A stretch of 27,906 bases of DNA from CAZRZN01 sp964604565 (GTDB lineage: Bacteria > Pseudomonadota > Alphaproteobacteria > Rhodobacterales > Rhodobacteraceae). The translations under genes and the position numbers were made by a program. Shown piece after piece: positions 8,177 to 15,379 of this stretch. The stretch spans positions 1-27,906 of the forward strand of contig CAZRZN010000029.1 in the NCBI GenBank assembly GCA_964604565.1, given 5' to 3'. Position 1 is the stretch's first letter; every line of letters begins with the position of its first letter. Below the pieces are notes generated by a model that did no database searches, was not told where the DNA came from, and worked only from the letters and a program-made list of their open reading frames with translations.

Positions 8177-9580
8177 CTATCCGGCGACCGTTGATCTTGG
8201 CAGGTCAGTTAAATTCTCCTGCGCGCCATGCATGGAGCGGCAGTAAAAGGCGGGGTCCTTGCTCTGCCGTTTCTTGGCCCAGTACATCGCCTCGTCAGAC
8301 CATTGCACGAGCGTTTCGAACTGGATTCCCCGGGCCCCCACCGCGATGCCGACGGACAGGCGCAGACGCTGTGTGAAACCATCAAAGGTTATCGGGGCTT
8401 CGCTCAGATCCAGGAGCCGCCTTGATATCGTCGCGGCCACATTTTCTGGCTCCGGATCCATGATGAGGCAAAGGAATTCGTCCCCGCCCAGACGGGCGAC
8501 ATGATCCTCAGTGCGAACGGAGCTTTGCAAACGCTCCGCGGTCACCTTCAGACCCATGTCGCCCGCCTTGTGGCCGTGCGCGTCATTCAATTGCTTGAAT
8601 CGGTTGAGGTCGATGCTGATCACGGCCACATGTCCGCTGGCGATCGCCTTCTTCACGGCCTCTGTGCGCAAGACCGCCTGAAGGCCCGCGCGATTGAGCA
8701 GGCCGGTCAACTGGTCGGTCGACGCAAGGGTCGTTGCCTCTGCCAGCAAGCGTGCAAGATGCCGGAAATAGCGCGCTGCGGACATCGCCAAGGCCAGCAA
8801 TGCAATGCAGACGATCGCCATCCAGGGCAGGACATCCGCGCGGATCACCTCGCCGGGTTGCCGCGGTATCCATGCCAGCCATGCGACTGGCCGGTCGGGG
8901 CCCCGCAGGGCCATCGCGTCCGTTGGCCGGGCCGGGGCGGCGCGTGTCACCGTCAGGTCGCGGGCGTCTGTCGCTGTCCCAAGACGAGACAGGGCACCGG
9001 CATTGAACATCTTGAGGCCGACCATGATCGGCAAGTCACTGGCCGGCCGTGTCCGCAAGTTGTCCGGGGTGACCCATGCCGCCGAAACCGCGAACAGATT
9101 GTCATTCCACCAGACAAAACCGTCAACCGGCGTATAGTCCAGCGGCGCAATCCCCCGCAGGTTGGAGATGAACTGCACGAAGTCGAGCGGATCATAGGCG
9201 CGCTCCGGGCGTGCCACGTCTTGGGGGCCGTATGCGTATATCAGCATGCCGTCAGCATCGATGAAGAAAATCCAGTCGAACAAGTCGCTTGTGGTCGCTC
9301 CGGACCCGAGGTTTTCATAGACGGCAACATCGTCACGGGCCGTAATGACGTCATAGGCAAGGGTCCAGTAGGCATAGTCCTGCACGACGAGCGACAGGGC
9401 GGATTGCCATTCCTCCACAAGCAGGCGGTGCCGGTCCGCGGCCTCATCCCGGGCCTGTGTGTCGATCCGTTCGGTCAAGATGACAAGCGTCGTCAGCAAG
9501 GCGGCCGAGGTCACGATGCCGATGCCCAACAACAGACGATAGACATGTTGCACCACATCGCCCGGTATCTTCGAAAACAT
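8177..9580 (-). CDS. Membrane-bound GGDEF diguanylate cyclase with periplasmic sensor domain
   Basis: Predicted to make cyclic di-GMP in response to a periplasmic signal, 467 residues. A first membrane helix lies at about residues 15-36 and a second at about 252-270. The roughly 215-residue periplasmic region between them (VQDYAYWTLAYDVITARDD..., DWIFFIDADGMLIYAYG) resembles CHASE4 sensors. The GGDEF domain spans about 285-445 with the active site GGDEF intact at 365-369. An RxxD inhibitory site (RTED, 356-359) sits five residues upstream, so product inhibition is likely. There is no EAL domain. The start at 9580 is chosen because AAGGAA lies about 7 bases upstream and the membrane helix follows; an upstream ATG at 9670 would add 30 non-conserved-looking residues. 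It converges on the oxidase operon. Confidence 0.9.
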   Translation of the reverse strand: MFSKIPGDVVQHVYRLLLGIGIVTSAALLTTLVILTERIDTQARDEAADRHRLLVEEWQSALSLVVQDYAYWTLAYDVITARDDVAVYENLGSGATTSDLFDWIFFIDADGMLIYAYGPQDVARPERAYDPLDFVQFISNLRGIAPLDYTPVDGFVWWNDNLFAVSAAWVTPDNLRTRPASDLPIMVGLKMFNAGALSRLGTATDARDLTVTRAAPARPTDAMALRGPDRPVAWLAWIPRQPGEVIRADVLPWMAIVCIALLALAMSAARYFRHLARLLAEATTLASTDQLTGLLNRAGLQAVLRTEAVKKAIASGHVAVISIDLNRFKQLNDAHGHKAGDMGLKVTAERLQSSVRTEDHVARLGGDEFLCLIMDPEPENVAATISRRLLDLSEAPITFDGFTQRLRLSVGIAVGARGIQFETLVQWSDEAMYWAKKRQSKDPAFYCRSMHGAQENLTDLPRSTVAG

Positions 9581-10093
9581 GGCAGGTTCCTTGCGGCGGC
9601 TGTCCAAAACGTAGGGGACAAACATTAACCTTCGGTTGAACAAGGCTCTCTCGCGCCTCTGTGCTGGCAACGCCCGGGTGGACCGTCAAACCCGGGATGG
9701 CGTTGGCGTGGCCATCATTGACCGATGAAACGTCCTGCCGTGCCTGAACAACGGGGATGGCGTGTATCGGGGGGCTTTTGCCTGTAGCTTGGCGCCCGCG
9801 TTGGCAAGTTCCGAAGGTATCGCGATCTCCATTTTGCCCGGCAAAACGCAGCCCCGCCGCCCACAGAGCATCGCCCGAACGTGGGCGGTAGATGCTTTGC
9901 AGGTCGTGGCACGAGAGAAGACTTGTCATCTGCGCTGTGGCGGCAGGCAGTGATCCCGATACATCATCGGTCCAGCAGTCAGTTGACGGATCTGGAAGAT
10001 GCGCATTGCCGCTTGATGCAGGTCACGGCATGGTTGATGTGCATCACCAAGAATTGCCCCAGAGGTTTCACGTTTCTTGCTGGATGTTTTCTG
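9581..10093. other. 513-bp divergent noncoding region with inverted repeats
   Basis: Lies between the divergent starts of the diguanylate cyclase and the CPBP protease, so it should hold promoters for both. No convincing gene is seen; short open frames lack ribosome binding sites and recognisable domains. Inverted repeats visible: CCCGGGT/ACCCGGG (9673-9679 and 9690-9696, 10-nt loop), the 15-bp palindrome at 9832-9846, CCGCCCAC/GTGGGCGG (9857-9864 and 9881-9888, 16-nt loop), and AGCATC/GATGCT (9867-9872 and 9891-9896) interlocked with the previous pair. AACC-TTC-GGTT occurs closer to the cyclase start. Confidence 0.6.
9832..9846. promoter_or_regulatory. Operator-like 15-bp palindrome TTTTGCC-C-GGCAAAA
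   Basis: Two perfect 7-bp half-sites around one central base, within the divergent region between the cyclase (252 bp away) and CPBP protease (248 bp away) starts. The symmetry and A/T-flanked GCC/GGC core look like a binding site for a dimeric regulator. No regulator gene is adjacent, so its identity is unknown. Confidence 0.4.
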
Positions 10094-10951
10094 ATGCGCG
10101 CGAACCAATTGACCAAGCCAAGCAACCGCCTGCCGTCTTATGCGGCCGTGTTGTTTCTTGTCCTGACTTTTCTGATCACGTGGGGGGTAATCGGGCTTTA
10201 CGTTTTGGCCCCCGTTCAGGCCACGGCCTGGTTTGGTGAGATCAGCGGGTCGCACCCCTTGTTTTTCCTTGCGACTTGGGCGCCCGCCGTTTCGGCCTTT
10301 GTGCTTGTGCTGTCCTTTGGCGGCTTTGCGGGCATGCGCGCCTTTCTGTCACGACTCCTGCTCTGGCGATGTCCGGCAGGATGGGCGGCGTTCGTCCTGT
10401 TGGGGCTGCCGCTCGTCTTTGTCCTGGGCTCCCTGATCAAGGACGGGCCCGTGCTGACCCCCTTGCCGCCAGAGGGCGCAGGCGCGATCATCATGATCCT
10501 CTTCATGATGCTGTTGCTGGGTCCGATCGAGGAGTTCGGCTGGCGCGGTGTTCTGCAACCGCTTTTGCAGCGCCATGTTGCGCCGATCTGGGCCGGCATG
10601 GTGATCGGGGCGATCTGGGGATTCTGGCATCACCCGGCCTTTTTCCTGTCGGGGACTGTTTTCGGTGGATGGAATTTCCTTCCGTTCTTCGTGGGGAATG
10701 TTGTGCTTGCGGTGCTGGTGACACCGATCCTGAACCGCACGGGGGGAAGCCTGCTCTGGCCCATGCTGTTTCACTGGCAGCTTATCAACCCGTTCTGGCC
10801 CGACGCACAGCCTTGGGACACATGGATACTGGTGGCCGTCGCAGTTGTTGTCGTCTGGTGGAACCGCGACATCATGTTCCGCCGCAAGGGCGCGGTGACG
10901 GAGGTCATTCCAGCCACATCGCCCAGCGTCGCGCGAAGGGTCAGGTCATAG
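10094..10951 (+). CDS. CPBP family intramembrane glutamic endopeptidase
   Basis: Membrane protease of the CPBP/Abi (CAAX protease-like) family, 285 residues, with roughly eight hydrophobic segments. Family motif 1 EEFGWR is visible at residues 146-151 (E146, E147, R151), followed by the motif 2 histidines in WGFWHHPAF (H179/H180) and a motif 3 histidine in MLFHWQ (H227). These are the residues expected at the active site. The start at 10094 puts the first membrane helix at about residue 17; frames open further upstream (ATG at 10016) add no recognisable sequence, and no strong ribosome binding site is seen, so the start is uncertain. It converges on the lyase gene with 25 bp between. The target protein is unknown. 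Confidence 0.85.
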   Translation: MRANQLTKPSNRLPSYAAVLFLVLTFLITWGVIGLYVLAPVQATAWFGEISGSHPLFFLATWAPAVSAFVLVLSFGGFAGMRAFLSRLLLWRCPAGWAAFVLLGLPLVFVLGSLIKDGPVLTPLPPEGAGAIIMILFMMLLLGPIEEFGWRGVLQPLLQRHVAPIWAGMVIGAIWGFWHHPAFFLSGTVFGGWNFLPFFVGNVVLAVLVTPILNRTGGSLLWPMLFHWQLINPFWPDAQPWDTWILVAVAVVVVWWNRDIMFRRKGAVTEVIPATSPSVARRVRS

Positions 10952-10976
10952 GGCGATTGCGCGGCGCGCTGCGCTG

Positions 10977-11873
10977 CTACCCGGGTTCCGATCCGGACTT
11001 TCTGGCGGTGTAGGTTTTCTCAGCCGCGTAATACGCGTCAAAGCCCACGGCGCTGCGCAACTGATCGAAAGGCAGGAGGTCATGTTCGTAGGGCAGCCCG
11101 TGTTTCAGGGCGTGCAAGGTGCCTGACATTGCCTTGATCGCGCTGGACAGGCAGGTCAGCGGGTAGGCGGCGATGGCAAATCCGATTTCCGCGAGCTTGG
11201 CAGCGGGCAGGATGGGCGTTTGACCGCCCTCCAGCATGTTGGCCATCAAGGGCGCGTCCACTTCGGCGCATATGGTTCGCATTTCCTGCTCGCTCAACGG
11301 TTCTTCGACAAAGATGAGATCCGCGCCCAACGCGGCAAACATCTGGGCGCGCCTGATCGCCTCGGACAGGCCGTGGTCCCGTCTGGCATCTGTCCGTGCC
11401 ATGATCAGGATGTCGGATCGGCCGCGCGCGGTAACCGCGGCGCGGATCCGGTCATAGGCGTCCTCGCGGTCCACAACGGCCTTGCCCGCGGTATGTCCGC
11501 AGCGTTTGGGGGCAAGCTGATCCTCGATCATCACGCCGGCACAGCCTGCACGGGCGAACCCCTCGACCGTGCGTTCCACATTCATCGGGTTGCCATAGCC
11601 CGTATCGCCATCCGCCATCATGGGAATATCAATGGCTTCGAGGACATTGCGGGCCTGGTCCAGAACTTCGCCATAGCTCATCAAGCCGACGTCGGGCGCG
11701 CCGATCCGGCTGACCGATGCAGAAAAGCCCGATAGAAAGGTCAGATCGAACCCGGCCTGTTCGATCAGCCTCGCGGAGATTCCATCGTAGCAACAGGGCA
11801 TCATGATCAATTCGCCCTTGGCCAAGAGGTCTCGCACGCGGTCGGCCTTGGGGTTCGGGACGGGATCAGTCAT
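10977..11873 (-). CDS. Isocitrate lyase/PEP mutase superfamily lyase (2-methylisocitrate lyase-like)
   Basis: TIM-barrel enzyme of 298 residues that probably cleaves or decarboxylates a C-C bond next to a carboxylate. Visible: metal-site aspartates in MADGDTGYGNP (D88, D90), MIEDQ (E117), the loop KRCGH (123-127) with the cysteine that acts in isocitrate and methylisocitrate lyases, and R160 in IMARTDAR. KRCGH argues for a lyase rather than a true PEP mutase or phosphonopyruvate hydrolase. The start at 11873 gives MTDPVPNPKADRVRDLL; it overlaps the end of the MarR gene by 8 bp, so the two are co-transcribed. Known relatives act on 2-methylisocitrate, 2,3-dimethylmalate or oxaloacetate. Here the neighbouring TRAP transporter suggests an imported organic acid. 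Confidence 0.88.
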   Translation of the reverse strand: MTDPVPNPKADRVRDLLAKGELIMMPCCYDGISARLIEQAGFDLTFLSGFSASVSRIGAPDVGLMSYGEVLDQARNVLEAIDIPMMADGDTGYGNPMNVERTVEGFARAGCAGVMIEDQLAPKRCGHTAGKAVVDREDAYDRIRAAVTARGRSDILIMARTDARRDHGLSEAIRRAQMFAALGADLIFVEEPLSEQEMRTICAEVDAPLMANMLEGGQTPILPAAKLAEIGFAIAAYPLTCLSSAIKAMSGTLHALKHGLPYEHDLLPFDQLRSAVGFDAYYAAEKTYTARKSGSEPG

Positions 11874-12354
11874 GTGTGCTGGCTTCCTTGTAAGGGGGCA
11901 GGGTCTGCCAGCGCGGCACGTCCCGGGCCATACGGTCCAGCATTTCCCGGAGGACCTCGCGTTCATGCGGGCTGAGAACGGACGTCAAATGCACTTCGGC
12001 CTTCGCGAAGGTCGCCATGACGTCATCATGTGCGCGCTGCCCCTCCGGCGTGATGAACAGGATCTTGCGCCGTCCGTCGGCGTGATCCTCGCGTCTTGAA
12101 ATCATGCCCTTGGCAAGCAGCGATGCCACTGCGCGGCTGACCGTGTTCGAAGGTTGCTCGGTGACTTCGCAGATATCTCGCGCGTTCAGCCCGTTCTGGA
12201 AACTGAGGCAGATAAGGACGGTGAGTTCTGGACGGATCAAGCCTGTCTCGCGTTCCATTCGCCGCAAGAGAGGTTCACGGTAGAAGTTGTTCAGGAACGC
12301 GATCCTGTAGCCGATGTCGATCTGCGTCGCGTCAAGAATGTCGATCAGTTTCAT
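11866..12354 (-). CDS. MarR family transcriptional regulator
   Basis: DNA-binding regulator of 162 residues, typical MarR size. A winged helix-turn-helix is visible at about residues 42-105: LTVLICLSFQNGLNARDICE, then the recognition helix region QPSNTVSRAVASLLAKG and a wing with HADGRRKILFITPEG. The start at 12354 (MKLIDILDATQID) is chosen for fit to family length; upstream in-frame ATGs at 12411 and 12447 would run through the operator-like region. It is divergent from the TRAP operon and overlaps the lyase gene, so it most likely controls both directions. The ligand is probably the transported acid or a breakdown product (inference). Confidence 0.9.
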   Translation of the reverse strand: MKLIDILDATQIDIGYRIAFLNNFYREPLLRRMERETGLIRPELTVLICLSFQNGLNARDICEVTEQPSNTVSRAVASLLAKGMISRREDHADGRRKILFITPEGQRAHDDVMATFAKAEVHLTSVLSPHEREVLREMLDRMARDVPRWQTLPPYKEASTHD

Positions 12355-12379
12355 GACGGCCAGCTTAGGGCCATGTTTT

Positions 12380-12401
12380 ATATTGCTCCAAGTGGAAATA
12401 T
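12380..12401. promoter_or_regulatory. Candidate MarR operator, imperfect 22-bp palindrome
   Basis: Sits between the divergent MarR and TRAP operon starts. The outer arms ATATT (12380-12384) and AATAT (12397-12401) match exactly and flank a partly symmetric TCC-AAGT-GGA core. The left arm includes a TATAAA-like -10 for the marR direction (complement of 12378-12383), so binding would repress marR itself. A related CATGTGGAA element lies 20 bp further toward the TRAP operon. Confidence 0.45.
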
Positions 12402-12449
12402 CCTGTCCCATGTGGAACGACTTTGATCGACCACTGAGGGACAGCACAG

Positions 12450-12977
12450 ATGCGGGACCAGATCGACCGCGCGTCGCGATCCGTCGAGACGGGTTTGTCC
12501 GTTCTGCTGATCGTCATGATGCTTGCCGTGGTCATGCAGGTGGTCGCCAGTGCGCTGGACATCAATCCATTGCAGACCTTCACAACACCGCTGCCCTTCG
12601 TGGGTCGTGCGATCACCCTCAACAGTTTGCTGGACATGCAATGGCATCTGCTCGTGATCGTCGGGCTACTGCCCGCGGGCCTTGTCTGGCTGCGCGATGC
12701 GCATGTCCGGGTCGATTTCCTTTATCATCGGTATGGTCCGCGCTTGCAGGCCCGGGTCGATCTGATCGGCACCTTGCTTTTCGCGCTGCCGTTCTTTGCC
12801 TTGATCCTGCCGGCCTCCTGGGCCTTCATGAAACGTGCATGGCGATCTGACGAAGGGTCGCGAAATGGCGGGTTGGAGGACCTCTGGCTGATCAAAAGCG
12901 TCCTGCCACTGGGCCTCGCGTTGCTTGCGCTTTATGTGGTTGTCGAGGTCGCGCGCCTTGCCAGGGACGCAAGATGA
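12450..12977 (+). CDS. TRAP transporter small permease, DctQ type
   Basis: Small membrane subunit of a tripartite ATP-independent periplasmic transporter, 175 residues. Four hydrophobic helices at about residues 16-36, 64-82, 104-125 and 149-168 match DctQ topology. The family motif LDMQWHLL and the loop motif RDAHVRVDFLYHR are present. The ATG at 12450 follows GAGGG. The stop overlaps the DctM start (ATGA). It is the first gene of the operon divergent from MarR. It scaffolds the large permease; import is driven by a Na+ or H+ gradient. Confidence 0.92.
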   Translation: MRDQIDRASRSVETGLSVLLIVMMLAVVMQVVASALDINPLQTFTTPLPFVGRAITLNSLLDMQWHLLVIVGLLPAGLVWLRDAHVRVDFLYHRYGPRLQARVDLIGTLLFALPFFALILPASWAFMKRAWRSDEGSRNGGLEDLWLIKSVLPLGLALLALYVVVEVARLARDAR

Positions 12978-14284
12978 ACGAGACCCTCCTGCCGCTTGCA
13001 ATGGCTGCATTGACGCTCACAGGCATCCTTGCCGGATACCGTGTGGGCATGGTGCTGGCGGGCACGGCGTCGCTTTTCATTCTGATCTCGGATCTCCCGA
13101 CGGCCTATTTCAATCTGCTGGTCAGCCGGATCTACGCGAATGTCCTGTCGAACTGGCTGCTGGTGGCGATCCCCATGTTCATCTTCATGGGGCTGATACT
13201 GGAGCGGTCAGGGGTGGCGGAACGCGCGTTGCGCGCGGCGCAGACCGCGCTGGGCGGGTCCGCGGCAGGCATGGGGATCTCCGTTCTGGTGATCGGGGTC
13301 CTGTTGGCGGCATCATCGGGGATCGTGGGCGCGTCAGTGGTGCTGCTGGCGACGCTGGCGCTGCCGCGTCTGCGGGAGGCCGGATATGACAACGCGACAT
13401 CGGCGGGTCTGATCGCATCCTCCGGGACGCTTGCGATCCTTATCCCGCCTTCGGTCATGCTGATCGTGCTTGGCGATCAGTTGCAGACCCCGGTGCCTGA
13501 CATGTTCGCCGGCGCGCTTGGCCCCGGTCTGCTGCTGGTGGCCGCCTATGCCGTGCTTGTCGCCCTTCGCGCGCGGAACCTGCCCCGGCAAGCCCGGCAC
13601 GGTCCGCGTGCATCGCCTGTGCGCCTGCTGATCGACATGGGGCCGCTGATCGCGCTTGTCCTGTGCGTTCTGGGATCGATCATCGCGGGCTTTGCCACCC
13701 CGACGGAGGCCAGTGGACTGGGCGCCTTCGGCGCCATCCTGATCACCTTGATCTATGGCAGGTTTCAGGGGGCTGTGATCCTTGACGCGGCCCGCCAGAC
13801 AGTCACGACCACCAGCATGGTCCTCTTGGTGATGATCGGCGCGACCTGCTTTGCCGCGGTGTTCAAGGCGATCGGTGGGGATGACATGGTCGAGGCGGGT
13901 CTGATGGTCTTTGGCGACGACCCCTATACCGTTCTTGTCGCCGTCATGGTGGCAATTTTTGTTCTTGGTTTCGTTCTGGATTGGCTGGAGATCACGCTGA
14001 TCCTTGTGCCGATCTTTGCTCCCATCGTCGCCGGGCTGGATTTCGGCAACGGCCTGTCGGGCCAGGCCCTCATGGTGTGGTTCGGCATCCTGATCGCGGT
14101 CAACCTGCAAACCAGCTTCTTGACACCGCCTTTCGGATTTTCGCTGTTCTATCTCAGGGGCGCGACCGGCAGCGCGCTGACCACATCCGAGATCTATCGC
14201 GGTGTGCTGCCATTCATCGGCCTGCAACTTCTGGTCCTGGGGTTGCTGGTTCTGTTTCCCGGTCTGATCACCGGGACAGGTTAA
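12974..14284 (+). CDS. TRAP transporter large permease, DctM type
   Basis: Twelve-helix-type membrane transporter subunit, 436 residues, normal length. The diagnostic region SSGIVGASVVLLATLALPRLREAGYDNATSAGLIASSGTLAILIPPSVMLIVLGD (given here as the stretch 13315-13480) matches the TRAP DctM core with its substrate/ion-binding SGTLA and IPPS segments. The C-terminal half repeats the fold (LVMIGATCFAAVFK and FVLDWLEITLILVPIFAPIV). The sequence style is of the 'mannitol/chloroaromatic compound' TRAP subgroup that handles keto acids and aromatic or hydroxy acids. It overlaps DctQ by four bases; the binding-protein gene starts 21 bp downstream. Confidence 0.94.
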   Translation: MNETLLPLAMAALTLTGILAGYRVGMVLAGTASLFILISDLPTAYFNLLVSRIYANVLSNWLLVAIPMFIFMGLILERSGVAERALRAAQTALGGSAAGMGISVLVIGVLLAASSGIVGASVVLLATLALPRLREAGYDNATSAGLIASSGTLAILIPPSVMLIVLGDQLQTPVPDMFAGALGPGLLLVAAYAVLVALRARNLPRQARHGPRASPVRLLIDMGPLIALVLCVLGSIIAGFATPTEASGLGAFGAILITLIYGRFQGAVILDAARQTVTTTSMVLLVMIGATCFAAVFKAIGGDDMVEAGLMVFGDDPYTVLVAVMVAIFVLGFVLDWLEITLILVPIFAPIVAGLDFGNGLSGQALMVWFGILIAVNLQTSFLTPPFGFSLFYLRGATGSALTTSEIYRGVLPFIGLQLLVLGLLVLFPGLITGTG

Positions 14285-14305
14285 GGGACACAAGGGAGGA
14301 ATTTC

Positions 14306-15325
14306 ATGAAACTGCATCTGACTGTCGCCGCGCTGGCCATTGCCGCCGCACCGGCCATGGCCGAAACCTACAACATGCAAAGCGCCTTTGGCACAACCTT
14401 GCCGGTGCTTGGGCCGTCTGCAGACCGGTTCGTGGCCAATGTTGCAATGCTGACCGATGGCGCGGTCACCTTTGAGCATCTGGGCGCGGGCGAACTGTCC
14501 CCGCCGTTCGAGATTTTCGACAATGTCGGGGTCGGCGCCATCGAGGCCGGCTGGTCCTTCGCGGCCTATGCCTCCGGTCAGGAACCGGCCGCCGCATTGT
14601 TCGGGTCCGTCCCCTTCGGGGGCGATCCGCTGTCCTATATCGGTTGGCTCAATCATGGCGGCGGGATCGAGCTGTGGCGCGAACTTTATGAGCCCTACAA
14701 TGTCGTTCCGATGGCCTGTGGCGTGATCCTGTCCGAGGCGGGTGGCTGGTATACGCGCGAAATCAATGCGCCAGAGGATCTGCAAGGTCTCAATATCCGG
14801 ATCGGCGGCCTTGGCGGTGCGATCCTGTCAAAGCTGGGGGCCAATGCCATGTCGCTGCCCGTGGGGGAGATTTCGACATCGCTGGAAACCGGACGTCTGG
14901 ATGCCACGGAATTGAGCTTTCCGTTGGTGGATCGGCTGCTGGGCTTCGACAAGGTGGCGGATTATTACTATTTTCCCGGGTGGCATCAGCCGGCCGGGTT
15001 CATTGAGTTCTACGTCAACAAGGATCTCTGGGACAGTTTCACCGACGCGCAGCGAACCGCCATAGAAGTGTCCTGCAACGACATCAATCTCTGGACGCTT
15101 GGCGTGGCGGCAGGTGCGCAGGCCGAGGTTCTGGAGCAGTTTCGCACCGGCGGCACCGATGTCAGGCGCTTTCCGGACAGCGTTCTGGACGCCCTGCGCG
15201 ATGCGGCGAACGAGGTCTATGCAGAGCAATCCGCAGAGGATGAAATGTTTGCCCGCGTCATCGAAAGCTATCGCAGCTATGCCGCCGCTTACAACGAATA
15301 TCAGGACCTTTCGGCCCTCGACTGA
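14306..15325 (+). CDS. TRAP transporter substrate-binding protein, DctP type
   Basis: Periplasmic receptor of the TRAP system, 339 residues. The signal peptide MKLHLTVAALAIAAAPAMA ends with an A-x-A site before ETYN. A GGGAGGA ribosome binding site precedes the ATG. The ligand-binding core shows NIRIGGLGGAILSKLGA and SLPVGEISTSLETGRLDATE, with the arginine that pairs with the substrate carboxylate in DctP proteins. The subgroup resembles TakP-like receptors (2-oxo acids, mannitol/chloroaromatic type), so a carboxylate ligand is expected. A strong hairpin follows the stop, then the hydrolase gene. Confidence 0.94.
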   Translation: MKLHLTVAALAIAAAPAMAETYNMQSAFGTTLPVLGPSADRFVANVAMLTDGAVTFEHLGAGELSPPFEIFDNVGVGAIEAGWSFAAYASGQEPAAALFGSVPFGGDPLSYIGWLNHGGGIELWRELYEPYNVVPMACGVILSEAGGWYTREINAPEDLQGLNIRIGGLGGAILSKLGANAMSLPVGEISTSLETGRLDATELSFPLVDRLLGFDKVADYYYFPGWHQPAGFIEFYVNKDLWDSFTDAQRTAIEVSCNDINLWTLGVAAGAQAEVLEQFRTGGTDVRRFPDSVLDALRDAANEVYAEQSAEDEMFARVIESYRSYAAAYNEYQDLSALD

Positions 15326-15332
15326 TCCCGTG

Positions 15333-15355
15333 GACCCCGGCCCGGCGCCGGGGTC
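15333..15355 (+). terminator. Intercistronic hairpin after DctP gene
   Basis: Perfect 9-bp arms GACCCCGGC (15333-15341) and GCCGGGGTC (15347-15355) around a 5-nt loop, starting 7 bp after the dctP-type stop. No T run follows, so it is more likely an mRNA-stabilising or attenuating hairpin than a full terminator. It separates binding protein from hydrolase in the same transcript. Confidence 0.6.
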
Positions 15356-15379
15356 TCATCGACGGTGAGGCGAAACACC

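Noticed and set aside
9686..9871. Short minus-strand frame starting near MEIAIPSELANAG
   Set aside because: Reads somewhat protein-like but has no convincing ribosome binding site, is very short and ends without a motif.
9444..9929. Minus-strand open frame of 161 codons in the gap upstream of the cyclase
   Set aside because: Overlaps the start of the cyclase gene in another frame; no ribosome binding site and no recognisable domain. A remnant of a gene cannot be excluded.
10977..11873. True PEP mutase or phosphonate-biosynthesis enzyme
   Set aside because: The KRCGH loop with the lyase cysteine points to an isocitrate/methylisocitrate-type lyase, and no phosphonate biosynthesis or transport genes are nearby.
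13334..14785. Minus-strand open frame (483 codons) opposite DctM/DctP
   Set aside because: Antisense to well-matched TRAP genes, spans the gene junction, and its composition is typical of a shadow frame.
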